A DNA stretch of 64,000 nt from Anaerolinea sp. (lineage in GTDB: Bacteria; Chloroflexota; Anaerolineae; Anaerolineales; Anaerolineaceae): positions 124,001 through 188,000 of the forward strand of contig DYEC01000012.1 in the NCBI GenBank assembly GCA_020725865.1. Direction: 5' to 3'. The notes beneath the pieces were generated by a model. That model ran no database searches and was not told where the DNA came from. It worked only from the letters and a program-made list of their open reading frames with translations. Shown here piece by piece: positions 28,897 through 38,437 of the stretch. The translations under genes and the position numbers were made by a program. Every line of letters starts with the position of its first letter. Within the stretch, counting starts at the first letter, position 1.

Positions 28897-28942
28897 TCGT
28901 AAAATTCTCCTTTTTTCTTTATAAAATGCCCTAATATGTATC

Positions 28943-30448
28943 TCATGTGTCTTTTTTACTTATTGCAGTTGGGTTGAAGTAATTGTATATCACTGTGGAC
29001 AGATTTGCCATGAGCTGATTTCCCTGATCAAAAATCAAGTGTTCAGGATGGTACATGTAAATAGTCAAAACGTAATTTCCCCCCTGCGTATAGACAATTG
29101 CAGCATCGCTCATAGTGTGTAGCAATCCATCAGCTTCTTCAATCCAACCATGTTTATGCCCGATTCTGGTACCTTCCGGCAAGCCAGCCGTTATCAAATA
29201 TGGCAGCTTATCACTGATAAGCAGGTCAATCATTTTACGGCATTCATCTTGGGTGATTTCTCCTTTGAATGTCTCAACCAGACTTCCCGTATTGTTTTCA
29301 GCGCATTGATAAATTGCTTCCAGTAAAGTGCCCATCTCTGCTGGGGTAGTTTGGTTGTAGATATCTGGTTTGAGGTCTATATCCGTTCGACTGTTGGCGG
29401 GCGTTTGATAGCGCTCTAATAAGGGAGCTCCCATATAAAAATATCCTGCCAGGAAAGTATTCTTTAACCCAAGTGCCCGCATATCTTCAGTCACCATCAG
29501 AGGGCCACGCGCAGGGTTGATGACGGTTTCCATTAGTTTATCAGAGGCTTCATTTTTTGATTCGGAGATCATTAAGTTGAGCAAGGCTTGAGTGTCATCG
29601 CGAATTGGTGGCTCTAACCTGCGAAAGACAGAAACCATAATAGGGATTTTAATGGTGCTGGCAGCTGTGAAAGCGATATCTGCAGGTGGGTTTTTGCCAG
29701 TTTGATAAGCAAAATGTAGTTTTTCACCACTTTGAAGATTGGAAAGATAAATTTCTACCAGCCCATCAAACGCAGCGCGATCAATGATGGTTTGGAGAAA
29801 GAGTTGCAGTTTTTCCGGGTCGGGCGGTGGCGGCGGTTCCTGGACAAGGAATAATGTGACCTTGCGTTGATCGAGGGTGAACAAGGCGTTTTCAATATCT
29901 GCAATAGCCCGCTGCACGTCAAAGCTAACGCCGGGTTGTCCGGCAGTCCAGCTCAGGCTTTCCAATGCGGGTTGAGGTGGAATGGGGGGGGTGGTGTAGC
30001 GGGACGCAATCACATCCATTAGATAATTTTGAATAGCCGCTTTATCCACGCTGGCTCTTAGTGGAATTTCTGAGGCTATTTTTAGATCAGATTGGTGCCA
30101 CAGATATTTCCAGAATCCAGTTAATTTTGCTAACGTATCTTGCTGAGTTCCTGCAGCAGAAATCATGGCATCAATATCTAGTTGGAATCCTAGATCTTGA
30201 GGTAAAACCTGGATCGTGGATTTGCCGTAATGAATTTCTATCGGAGTTCCATATGCTTGACGTAAGCGGTCAGCAGCGGTTCGCCGGTCAATACCACCAA
30301 CCGGAACACCAGCAATGGTTTGATCCGGTGGGAAATTTTGCATCAGTTTCTGGTATTGAATCCACTGAAGAAAAGTAAGACTGATAGAGGCAATGATCAG
30401 TCCTAGCGAAGTGCCGCGTAGAAGGTACATCCATGTCCTTGATGCCAT
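28943..30448 (-). CDS. Membrane-anchored PG-binding / class A beta-lactamase-like serine hydrolase
   Basis: A 501-residue protein. After an N-terminal helix comes a VanW/YoaR-type PG_binding_4 domain (AGVPVGGIDRRTAADRLRQA, about residues 40-130). The C-terminal half has the serine beta-lactamase/DD-peptidase fold with SxxK in AASTIKIPIMVSVF (about residue 262) and an SxN-like motif in SESKNEASDKL. The third motif reads KHG (GHKHGWIEE) instead of KTG. It could be a beta-lactamase or a peptidoglycan-bound peptidase. ATG 30448, with GTGAGGAAC upstream, is preferred over an in-frame GTG four codons earlier. Confidence 0.85.
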   Translation of the reverse strand: MASRTWMYLLRGTSLGLIIASISLTFLQWIQYQKLMQNFPPDQTIAGVPVGGIDRRTAADRLRQAYGTPIEIHYGKSTIQVLPQDLGFQLDIDAMISAAGTQQDTLAKLTGFWKYLWHQSDLKIASEIPLRASVDKAAIQNYLMDVIASRYTTPPIPPQPALESLSWTAGQPGVSFDVQRAIADIENALFTLDQRKVTLFLVQEPPPPPDPEKLQLFLQTIIDRAAFDGLVEIYLSNLQSGEKLHFAYQTGKNPPADIAFTAASTIKIPIMVSVFRRLEPPIRDDTQALLNLMISESKNEASDKLMETVINPARGPLMVTEDMRALGLKNTFLAGYFYMGAPLLERYQTPANSRTDIDLKPDIYNQTTPAEMGTLLEAIYQCAENNTGSLVETFKGEITQDECRKMIDLLISDKLPYLITAGLPEGTRIGHKHGWIEEADGLLHTMSDAAIVYTQGGNYVLTIYMYHPEHLIFDQGNQLMANLSTVIYNYFNPTAISKKDT

Positions 30449-30638
30449 GTAGTTCCTCACGGAGCGATTCTACCAGATTCCGTGATATCTAAATTTGGGT
30501 TGAGATTCTTAACTTCTTCCCTCTATCATCAAGTTCCTCTTTGTTCTATAATATACAAAAGGTTCGTCTATGGTATGGAGTTTGGGCGGAGTTGATGTTC
30601 TAAATTAGCCGCTTAACAGTTTGGGGAGGATTTGGCCC

Positions 30639-31781
30639 ATGAAAAAGTTGGCTTTTTTCGGGCAACGGATTTTTGTGTTTACCGGTTTTATTTTTTTGTT
30701 AATTCTGGCTTGCAATGTTCCAGGAATTGGGGGCGCAGTTTCAAGACTGGATAACGCTGAACAGACAGCTCAAGCCTTGGAAACTTCTATTGAACAGACA
30801 CAGGCAGCTATGCTTAACAGTCCTATAGTTCAGACCGTTCAGATAGGCACATCAACCCCCCAGCCTGTAACACCACCATCACCGGAAGAAACAACAAATT
30901 TTCCTGATACAACAGCAACCCCGACAATTGAACACAAGATTGTGCCGGGCGAACCCGGAAAAGTGAAAGCAGAAATTAAGGATGCAAATACAGCGCCTTC
31001 TGGTAGCTCAAAACACGCCATGGAAGGGGATATTTACCAGCAGAATTTGTTTGAGCGTCCGTTTGATGCGGATATGTTATATCGTCCAGATTTGGATATA
31101 CAAAAGGCAGAACTTGCGGAAGACGATAATTTTTTCTATGTAACAATCTATCTGGCAGATGTTTATCCGGATAGCAAAACCTTACAAGCAAATTATGGGA
31201 TTGAGTTAGACACTGATTTTGATGGTCGCGGTGATTATCTGATTTTGATTACCCCTCCATTTGAAGCACAGTGGACAACGAGCAATGCATCTGCTTTTGG
31301 CGACTCGAATAATGATGTTGGTCGTAAGCAGGCGTTAATAATGGATATTCCATCCAGTGGGGATGGCTATGATGTGGTTATTTTTACAATTCAAAACAAT
31401 CGTGACCCTGATCTAGTGTGGGGGCGAAAAGCACCAGATAAACCCTCTGTAGTTCAGGTTGCCTTCAAGAAATCTATGCTGGATCATCCTTCCTCGTTCT
31501 TGTTTGGTGTCTGGGCAGACGATGGTCCAAAGGATGTCCGAATGTTTGACTACAATGATAATTTTAGTGAAGCTGATGCCGGATCGCCACTGGAGAAAAA
31601 TCCAAATTACCCTCTTAAGGAATTGTTTGCTGTGGATAATACCTGTCGTATGAGCTTTGGGCGTGCCCTTTTGGTGACTGATCCAGGTATATGCGGCGAG
31701 CAGAAACCTCTAATTCCTACTTTGCGCGTACCCACTGCTCAGGTTACCCTGCCTTCCGGTTTTCCGGGAAGCGGAAATTAG
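30639..31781 (+). CDS. Lipoprotein, likely partner of the FHA-ABC transporter
   Basis: A 380-residue exported protein with a signal ending in the lipobox LILAC. A short coiled-coil segment follows (NAEQTAQALETSIEQTQAAM), then a Pro/Thr-rich stretch (STPQPVTPPSPEE). A larger all-beta-looking domain (about residues 130-360) includes an Asp-rich, calcium-loop-like YGIELDTDFDGRGDYLI. I recognise no family. ATG 30639 is preferred because GGGGAGGA lies 9 nt upstream; an in-frame TTG at 30621 is weaker. The next gene begins 24 nt later, so the two are probably one operon. A TATAAT lies at 30547-30552. Confidence 0.75.
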   Translation: MKKLAFFGQRIFVFTGFIFLLILACNVPGIGGAVSRLDNAEQTAQALETSIEQTQAAMLNSPIVQTVQIGTSTPQPVTPPSPEETTNFPDTTATPTIEHKIVPGEPGKVKAEIKDANTAPSGSSKHAMEGDIYQQNLFERPFDADMLYRPDLDIQKAELAEDDNFFYVTIYLADVYPDSKTLQANYGIELDTDFDGRGDYLILITPPFEAQWTTSNASAFGDSNNDVGRKQALIMDIPSSGDGYDVVIFTIQNNRDPDLVWGRKAPDKPSVVQVAFKKSMLDHPSSFLFGVWADDGPKDVRMFDYNDNFSEADAGSPLEKNPNYPLKELFAVDNTCRMSFGRALLVTDPGICGEQKPLIPTLRVPTAQVTLPSGFPGSGN

Positions 31782-31805
31782 AGTTCTCTCTTACAGGAGT
31801 ATGTT

Positions 31806-34800
31806 ATGAAAAGCTCTCCGACTGGAAATAAAAAATTTATATTACATTTGGCCGTTGGTGATGGTGAATGGGTAGAACGCTCGTTAGATGAGGGGGTCTA
31901 TATCCTGGGTCGAGCATCGGATTGCCAGATTATCCTGCCCGGAAACGAGGTTTCACGGCGTCATGCGCAAGTTGAAATTGCACAAGATGGCATGTGGATA
32001 ATGGATTTAGGGTCAGCAAATGGTACGCAGTTGGATGGAAATCCTCTCTCGCCGCGTCGACGTACTATTCTTCAGCCGCATCAGGTAGTTGCCATTTCCT
32101 GCTATCGTCTTAGAATTGAGCCGGCAAAAGGCGAAGAAGTACCAGTGCCAATTCCTTCCACCGAAGAGCAGCTCCAAACGATTGCTGCAGGACAGTTTGC
32201 TTTTAGTCATGAGTTTTCTGCATCAGCAGTCCGAACATTGGCAGAAGGTGGTGAACAAGCCGCTGTGGTTACAAGGCCGGGGGAAGTACAACCTCCGCCA
32301 CCGCCTCCTACTCCATTGGTTCCTGCGCGTCAGGTTGTATTACAGTATCGGCAGGGACAAGGTAACTGGATTTCATACACCTTGAACGAAGGTGACCAAT
32401 TTATCGGTCGTGAAGCTGGTAACCATATTGTATTGGATTCGACCAGTGTATCCCGCCGACACGCGCGGGTGACGTTAATCAGCGGGATGGTTTCGATCAC
32501 AGATTTGGGATCCAAAAACGGTGTCTATAAGAATGGGCAACGGCTGAATCCTCATCAATCTTACCCGCTTGAGCCGGGAGAGAATTTCCAGATTGATGAG
32601 TTCTTCTTTGAGTTGAAATCCTCCGGTATTCCGCAGAAGCAGCCAGCTCGAACACCTCCTGCCCCGCCACCGACACCGTTCCAAGCTCCATGTGGTGAAG
32701 TTTCCACAGTTGTTGCTCTTGATCTGGGCGAAGCTGCTGTGCCCATGCCCAGCGGCCGCTTAAACCTTTTAGGTCAAGATCGTGTTTCAATTGGTCGCGC
32801 TCCAGATAACCAGATTGTTCTTGATCATCCAATGGTTAGCCGCTATCATGCGGTTATTGAGAGGTTAGGTACCCGTTCACGTATTATCAATACCCACAGT
32901 GCCAACGGGGTTTTTGTTAATGGACAACAGGTCGAGCATATGACATGGCTTACGCCAGGTGACGCGATCAAAATTGGACCTTATCAGTTTCAATTTTCCG
33001 GCAATGAGTTGCAGCGTTCTGCTACTTTAGAGGGGTATGAAATTGATGTCATAGGCATCAACAAATGGGTATCAAAGACGGTCAATCTACTGAAAGACAT
33101 TAGCTTGCACATTGGGCAGAATGAGTTTGTGGCACTAGTGGGGATGAGCGGGGCGGGTAAGAGCACGCTTATGGATGCCATCAATGGATTTCGTCCCGGT
33201 ACGAGTGGACAGGTTTTGGTTAACGGTGTGGATTTATACCGCAATTATGAGTCTTTCCGGGATGATATTGGCAATGTGCCACAAAAAGATATTGTGCACA
33301 TGGAACTGACGCCGGAGCAGGCATTAGATTATGCAGCGAGATTACGAATGCCATCAGATACGACCGCTGCCGAGCGAAAAGCGGCAGTGAATGCAACTTT
33401 GAATGATTTAGGTTTGACTTTTAAGAAAGATGTCCCCATCTCGCGGCTTTCGGGCGGCCAATTAAAACGCGTCTCAATTGGTGTTGAACTGTTAACGAGA
33501 CCCAGGCTATTCTTTTTGGACGAGCCAACTAGTGGCTTAGACCCTGGTACCGAATACGAGATGATGAAGTTGTTGCGTCATCTCGCGGATCAGGGTCGCA
33601 CAATCATGCTAATTACACATGCCACCAAGAATGTCATGTTTTGTGATAAGACAATCATCCTCGCTCGCGGCGGGATTCTGGCTTTTTATGGTCCACCGGA
33701 AGAAGCTCTCGAATATTTTGATCAGTTCCGTACCCCGCGCGAACGGCTGGAAAAAGACATGGAATTTGATGATATTTATCGCATTCTCCAGGATGATTCG
33801 CGTGGAAAGCCGGAAGATTGGCGCGAACGTTATCTCACTAGCAAGTATGCAAAATATTGTCAGCCCAAATTTTCCCCTGTACAAGCCGCACAAAAGGCAG
33901 TACCGGCTGCCAAACGACGACATCGAATATCCGCATTGAAGCAATTTTTTGTCCTTTCCGCCCGGACAATGCGTTGCATGATTCAAGACCGCGCTTCTCT
34001 TGGGTTGACGTTAGCGTTGGCACCAGTGTTGGGTTTGATGAATTTTATTTGGGGGACCAAACTCTTTGATCCAGTTCAAGGCGACAGTACCAAAGCCCTT
34101 GGTTTGTGGTTTGTCACGGCGGTGATCGCCATATTGGTCGGGTCTATGGGGAGCGTGCGAGAGATTGTTAAGGAAAATGAAATTTACAAACGCGAACGAG
34201 CTGTAGGTTTACGAATATTGCCGTATATCCTATCCAAAGTTTGGATTGGAATGGCACTTTCAATCTATCAGGGGATTATCATTTTGTTCTTTGTGTTTAT
34301 CCTGGCACGTCCGGTGGTGAATAGTGCGCTTGCCTATCCTGCTATGATGATTACGATGATCCTGATGATTATTTGCGGTTACCTGATGGGATTGATGATC
34401 TCGGCAATTGCTCCTAACCAGAATGCAGCTCAATTGCTATTGATAGCTGCTTTTGTTCCCCAACTTTTATTTGCTGGGTTGCTGATGCCAATTCAGCGTA
34501 TTCCATTAGGTGAAATCATCAGCCCACTCATGTCAACACGTTGGGGATTTGAGGCGTTTGTCAATGCCAGCGGGATGGGTGATATGCTGGTCAAAGATCC
34601 CTGCTGGTCGCTTTCAAAAGAACATCGTATTAAGTTAAGTCCAACGCAGAAAGAAGCCTGCCTTTGCCTGGGCGCAAATATATTTAAGAACTGTGCAAAT
34701 TTTCCGGGTATTCTTTCACCAGATTTTTATGACGAGGATGCAAAAATAGCTTTGTCGCAAGGTGAACCACAGAAACCGCCTCAACCAACTCGTTACCCTT

Positions 34801-35468
34801 CACCTACGCCGCGTCATACGCCAACACAGTATCCAACGCCAACTTTGTTGCCTACTCCTACATTTCTCCCGACACCTAGTCCTTACCCCACACCCACGCG
34901 TTTGCCTATTCACCTGGGTGGCAGTCCAGAGAGACGGGCTACGGATTATGCAGGGTTGTCTCCAGAAGAAATTCAGACGCGCGCAGTTGGTGAAGCCGCG
35001 TGGCGTGCAGCGCAGTATCAGTCGGATACTGAAAAACAATTTGAAGAATATCGCCAGACGCGAGAAGCCCAATTCAGTGATTATCAGAATCAGACCATTG
35101 GTCAGATGGGGGAATACAAAGAGCAGGTTGAAGGGCAGTTTGATGAATATCAAGAGCAAGTTAAGGATCAAATTGAACAGCACATTGATCTGGAAGTTCA
35201 GTCAATGGAAGAATATGGCAATCAGGTCGAGGGACAATTTGAAGAATACCGGTTGGAAATGGAAAAATATGGTGAGAGACTCGAAGATTGGGAGCGCAAT
35301 CGCCAGGAAGCCATCGGTGCCGCAGAGACCATTCTGGGAATTGTTTTCGATAATTATGGTCGGATGTTCCATGGTTCGGTGCTGTCCCGCTGGATTTATA
35401 TCACCTTGATTTCGCTGGCACAGTTTATTGCCATTCTGGTTTTTCAGAAACGAAAGGATGTTATATAA
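31806..35468 (+). CDS. Triple-FHA ABCG-type ABC transporter with coiled-coil extracytoplasmic loop
   Basis: A 1220-residue single-chain transporter. Three forkhead-associated domains come first, each with the phosphothreonine-binding GR..S.RH core: GRASDCQIILP..SRRH near residue 35, GREAGNHIVLD..SRRH near 200, and GRAPDNQIVLD..SRYH near 330. The ABCG-like ATPase has Walker A GMSGAGKST (about 446), signature LSGGQLKRVSIG (about 547) and Walker B LFFLDEPTSGLD (about 567). About five transmembrane helices run from 728 to 915. The last extracytoplasmic loop is greatly enlarged: Cys-containing segment, Pro/Thr-rich linker (about 986-1036), then a coiled coil (about 1056-1175) with repeated GQFEEY-like units, before the final helix and tail. 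Substrate unknown. The FHA domains imply control by Thr phosphorylation. Confidence 0.9.
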   Translation: MKSSPTGNKKFILHLAVGDGEWVERSLDEGVYILGRASDCQIILPGNEVSRRHAQVEIAQDGMWIMDLGSANGTQLDGNPLSPRRRTILQPHQVVAISCYRLRIEPAKGEEVPVPIPSTEEQLQTIAAGQFAFSHEFSASAVRTLAEGGEQAAVVTRPGEVQPPPPPPTPLVPARQVVLQYRQGQGNWISYTLNEGDQFIGREAGNHIVLDSTSVSRRHARVTLISGMVSITDLGSKNGVYKNGQRLNPHQSYPLEPGENFQIDEFFFELKSSGIPQKQPARTPPAPPPTPFQAPCGEVSTVVALDLGEAAVPMPSGRLNLLGQDRVSIGRAPDNQIVLDHPMVSRYHAVIERLGTRSRIINTHSANGVFVNGQQVEHMTWLTPGDAIKIGPYQFQFSGNELQRSATLEGYEIDVIGINKWVSKTVNLLKDISLHIGQNEFVALVGMSGAGKSTLMDAINGFRPGTSGQVLVNGVDLYRNYESFRDDIGNVPQKDIVHMELTPEQALDYAARLRMPSDTTAAERKAAVNATLNDLGLTFKKDVPISRLSGGQLKRVSIGVELLTRPRLFFLDEPTSGLDPGTEYEMMKLLRHLADQGRTIMLITHATKNVMFCDKTIILARGGILAFYGPPEEALEYFDQFRTPRERLEKDMEFDDIYRILQDDSRGKPEDWRERYLTSKYAKYCQPKFSPVQAAQKAVPAAKRRHRISALKQFFVLSARTMRCMIQDRASLGLTLALAPVLGLMNFIWGTKLFDPVQGDSTKALGLWFVTAVIAILVGSMGSVREIVKENEIYKRERAVGLRILPYILSKVWIGMALSIYQGIIILFFVFILARPVVNSALAYPAMMITMILMIICGYLMGLMISAIAPNQNAAQLLLIAAFVPQLLFAGLLMPIQRIPLGEIISPLMSTRWGFEAFVNASGMGDMLVKDPCWSLSKEHRIKLSPTQKEACLCLGANIFKNCANFPGILSPDFYDEDAKIALSQGEPQKPPQPTRYPSPTPRHTPTQYPTPTLLPTPTFLPTPSPYPTPTRLPIHLGGSPERRATDYAGLSPEEIQTRAVGEAAWRAAQYQSDTEKQFEEYRQTREAQFSDYQNQTIGQMGEYKEQVEGQFDEYQEQVKDQIEQHIDLEVQSMEEYGNQVEGQFEEYRLEMEKYGERLEDWERNRQEAIGAAETILGIVFDNYGRMFHGSVLSRWIYITLISLAQFIAILVFQKRKDVI

Positions 35469-35492
35469 TCCTAACGAGTTCTAGTTTAGAGT

Positions 35493-35528
35493 GAGGGGCT
35501 GTGCTAAGCAGGCAGCCCCTCGATTTTT
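35493..35528 (+). terminator. Intrinsic terminator after the FHA-ABC gene
   Basis: GAGGGGCTG pairs with CAGCCCCTC over 9 bp around an 11-nt loop (with a possible inner TGC/GCA pairing) and is followed by GATTTTT. It closes the lipoprotein/ABC operon. Confidence 0.85.
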
Positions 35529-35571
35529 GGCAATTCAAGCATGTTGGATGTCAAAATGAATTGATTTGGAC

Positions 35572-35577
35572 TATAAT
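35572..35577 (+). promoter_or_regulatory. -10 element of the small unknown gene
   Basis: TATAAT located after the terminator and 63 nt before the TTG start at 35641. A weak -35 (TGTCAA) sits 17 nt upstream. It marks a separate transcription unit. Confidence 0.4.
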
Positions 35578-35640
35578 CTACCCCGTTTGCTTGATAGAAA
35601 ATATACGGGTAAGAACAGTCTTAATTCATGGGAGGTTCGT

Positions 35641-36054
35641 TTGAGTCGAATTTATGATCCCGATAACGCTGGTAAACAACGAGCTCGCCTATCCAAAGAG
35701 GTAGTTCTGGCATTACAGGAGCTAATGAGGCAAAGTTCTCCGGATGATATTAGCCGCGACCTAGCTGCTTTTGTTTCTATTGCATTGTTTCAAATTTACC
35801 AGACAGTAGAACAATCCGTTGTTGCTTGGGAGAAGCGCGGCTATTGGTTGAAAGCTGATCGCTTTCGGTTGGATTGGGAGTGGAGCACCTTGCTCGGGGA
35901 AAAGATGCGCGTTGCGATTTTGAACGATGATTGGCCAACAGTTGCTTCAACCGCAGTTCAAATTGGTCAAAGACTGATGAAAGTTAAGATCCCTGAGCAC
36001 CACCGACTGGGAAAACCCTGGGTGGGTGCCTGGAAACAATTGGCCAAGATGTGA
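35641..36054 (+). CDS. Conserved-looking 137-residue protein of unknown function
   Basis: A soluble, mostly helical protein of 137 residues with many Trp and Arg in the second half (WEKRGYWLKADRFRLDWEW, GKPWVGAWKQLAKM). I recognise no family. The TTG start at 35641 is chosen because GGGAGG lies 6 nt upstream; an in-frame TTG at 35566 lies within the promoter. It has its own promoter and sits between the terminator of the FHA-ABC operon and the convergent mscL gene. Confidence 0.65.
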   Translation: MSRIYDPDNAGKQRARLSKEVVLALQELMRQSSPDDISRDLAAFVSIALFQIYQTVEQSVVAWEKRGYWLKADRFRLDWEWSTLLGEKMRVAILNDDWPTVASTAVQIGQRLMKVKIPEHHRLGKPWVGAWKQLAKM

Positions 36055-36078
36055 GGCTACACCAGTCTGAAAAAGATG

Positions 36079-36510
36079 TTACTGTAGTTCAGAAGTGCAA
36101 TGTGCACAGCGAGTGGCGTTGATTGGGATGGTGGAAAGGCAATAGGGACATTCCTTAGAATTTGGTTCAATGGGTACAGGTTCTTTCCTGAAGCGGTTTA
36201 TGGCGCGCACAACAAAGTAGAGCGCGAGAGCCACGAGCAGGAAATTGATCACCGTGTTGATGAAAAGCCCATAATTTATGGTGGGTGCGCCGGCAGCCTG
36301 AGCCTCTTTTAGAGATGCGTAGGTTGTCCCGGATAGACTGATAAACAGGTTGGAAAAGTCCACGTTGCCCAGGAGCAAACCAATGGGTGGCATTAAGATG
36401 TCATTGACCAGAGAGGAAACGATATTCCCAAAAGCGGCCCCGATCATTAGTCCAACAGCTAAATCAACAACATTCCCTTTTAACGCAAACTCTTTAAACT
36501 CTCGCAACAT
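36079..36510 (-). CDS. mscL: Large-conductance mechanosensitive channel with C-terminal zinc ribbon
   Basis: A 143-residue MscL. The N-terminal amphipathic helix and pore helix [34 protein letters not shown] are clear, and the second helix is near residues 70-100. Channel function is release of solutes under hypo-osmotic shock. Instead of the usual cytoplasmic helix bundle the C-terminus ends in a zinc ribbon, [18 protein letters not shown] (about residues 122-139). Shine-Dalgarno AGGAGG. Monocistronic, convergent with the small unknown gene. Confidence 0.95.
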   Translation of the reverse strand: MLREFKEFALKGNVVDLAVGLMIGAAFGNIVSSLVNDILMPPIGLLLGNVDFSNLFISLSGTTYASLKEAQAAGAPTINYGLFINTVINFLLVALALYFVVRAINRFRKEPVPIEPNSKECPYCLSTIPINATRCAHCTSELQ

Positions 36511-36666
36511 TTTTCCTCCTTAGGAAAGCTTTGAAAGTGCAATAAGTTAATATTTTGGAGCAACCAGAACAAGTTAATTCTTAAGACCATTTTAATCCCA
36601 TTAGGGAAAAATTTTTATGTGTATGATGATACAATCTGGCCATTTCGCAAACCATAGCAGGATGCT

Positions 36667-38427
36667 ATGAGTAATAATCTCTCGGAATTTACGCTTGAAA
36701 AGACCCTCCAAACTAACCAGCGCAGTGTAGTGGGTTGGATTGTTTCCCATGCTGCTCGTCATTGGTTCTTTTTATTTTTGGCGGTAATGGGCGCGGTTGG
36801 CAATGCTGTTTTGGCAGGAGTTCAGCCACTCTTAATTGGGCGGGCTTTCAACGTGATCACCGATATTATGCCAGATCGGACACGCCTTTTGCAATTAGCG
36901 TTATGGCTCGCGGTGACACAGGCAGTGCGCTCTTTATTACAATTTGCTCGAAATGGCGGATTTGAAATGGTAGCACAACGTGTAGAACGTGATATTCGTC
37001 ATGAGTTATACACTTGCTTGCTGGGCAAGAGTATGACATTCCACAGCTTGCAGCCGGTGGGAGACACGATGGCGCGTGCGACCAATGATGTGCGCGAGGT
37101 GAACTTCTTGTTTAGCCCGGGTTTGAGCCTGGTCATTGGTTCAATTAATTTTTTGATCGTTCCCGTTTTTGTTGCACCGTCCTATCACCTGTCATTGATA
37201 TTGACGCCCCTCATATTTATCCTTATGTATGTAATTTCTTTGCGCCGCTATCTGAAAAGACTGGGGCCGGTAACCGATGAAGTGCGGGTATCTTTTGGGG
37301 TGTTAAATGCGCGTCTAGCGGAGGTCTTAGACGGCATTGAAACGGTTAAGGGGGCGGCGCAGGAATCCATGGAGCTTGAGCGTTTTGGGCAAAATATTGC
37401 CCGTTATCGGATGACGATGATCCGGCAAGGGAATATTGAGGCAAGATATATGCCGCTCTTGTGGATGCAAATTACTTTAGCTGTTGGGCTATTTCATGCA
37501 TTATTCCTTTACTGGTTGGGCGTCTTGAATTTAGGGCAGGTCGTGGGTTATTTTGAACTGCTCTTGATGTTAGATTTTCCAACTTTTGTTTCACTTTGGG
37601 CATATTCGCAGATATCGCTCGGTCTTGCTGGAGCTCGCCGCATACTTGAGCTGATGAAACGCGAGAATAATCTTGATCAGAATATCTTGGGTTATGACAG
37701 GGATATGCGGGGGGAAATTGAATTTCGCAATGTCTGTTTTTCATATGATGGTAGTGATGACTGCAGCCTTGAAGACATCACGTTTAAGGTTAAGGCAGGG
37801 CAAAAAGTTGCTATTGTCGGTCAAACCGGCTCAGGTAAGACTTCGTTGATTAAATTAATAAATCGAACATATGATGTCACACAAGGGCAGGTACTTATTG
37901 ATGGCGTGGATGTACGTGAATGGAATCTAGAATCTTTGCGGCGCAATATTTCGATTATTGAGCAGGATATTTTCCTATTTTCACGCTCAATTCTTAATAA
38001 TATTGCTTTTGGTAAACCAGATGCCAGCCGTGAAAAGATTGAAAAAGTTAGCCGAGCTGCGCAGGTCGATGAATTTGTTACTGCACTCAGCAATGGTTAT
38101 AACACGGTGATTGGTGAGCGCGGGGTGACACTTTCAGGAGGTCAGCGGCAACGGATTGCTCTGGCACGCGCCCTTTTAACAGATCCCAGAATTCTTATTT
38201 TAGATGACTCCACTAGCGCGATTGACAGCCAGACGGAAGACAAAATCCAGCGTGCAATTTATGCTGCGGCGCGTGGCAGAACAACTCTGATGATCACTCA
38301 CCGGCTATCTCAGATCCGCTGGGCAGATTTGATTATTGTCTTGCGCAAGGGGCGCATAGCAGCAATGGGAACTCATGAGGAATTAATGCGCACTTCAGAG
38401 GTTTACCGGCGAATTTTTAGCGAATGA
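36667..38427 (+). CDS. ABC exporter half-transporter with degenerate Walker B
   Basis: A 586-residue type IV exporter half: six transmembrane helices (about residues 30-330) then an ATPase. Walker A is GQTGSGKTSL (about 386), and the signature is a canonical LSGGQRQRIALARAL. Walker B reads ILILDDSTSAID, with Asp in place of the catalytic Glu. The H-loop MITHRLS is intact. The change is typical of the degenerate-site subunit of heterodimeric exporters (TM287/288, BmrCD type). The partner gene follows 10 nt later. Probable drug, lipid or peptide export. Confidence 0.93.
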   Translation: MSNNLSEFTLEKTLQTNQRSVVGWIVSHAARHWFFLFLAVMGAVGNAVLAGVQPLLIGRAFNVITDIMPDRTRLLQLALWLAVTQAVRSLLQFARNGGFEMVAQRVERDIRHELYTCLLGKSMTFHSLQPVGDTMARATNDVREVNFLFSPGLSLVIGSINFLIVPVFVAPSYHLSLILTPLIFILMYVISLRRYLKRLGPVTDEVRVSFGVLNARLAEVLDGIETVKGAAQESMELERFGQNIARYRMTMIRQGNIEARYMPLLWMQITLAVGLFHALFLYWLGVLNLGQVVGYFELLLMLDFPTFVSLWAYSQISLGLAGARRILELMKRENNLDQNILGYDRDMRGEIEFRNVCFSYDGSDDCSLEDITFKVKAGQKVAIVGQTGSGKTSLIKLINRTYDVTQGQVLIDGVDVREWNLESLRRNISIIEQDIFLFSRSILNNIAFGKPDASREKIEKVSRAAQVDEFVTALSNGYNTVIGERGVTLSGGQRQRIALARALLTDPRILILDDSTSAIDSQTEDKIQRAIYAAARGRTTLMITHRLSQIRWADLIIVLRKGRIAAMGTHEELMRTSEVYRRIFSE

Positions 38428-38437
38428 GGGTAAAGCA

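Noticed and set aside
34762-35409. 215-codon frame inside the loop region of the FHA-ABC gene
   Set aside because: It is an alternative frame produced by the repetitive Pro/Thr and coiled-coil codons; it has no start signal and its product is a basic low-complexity string.
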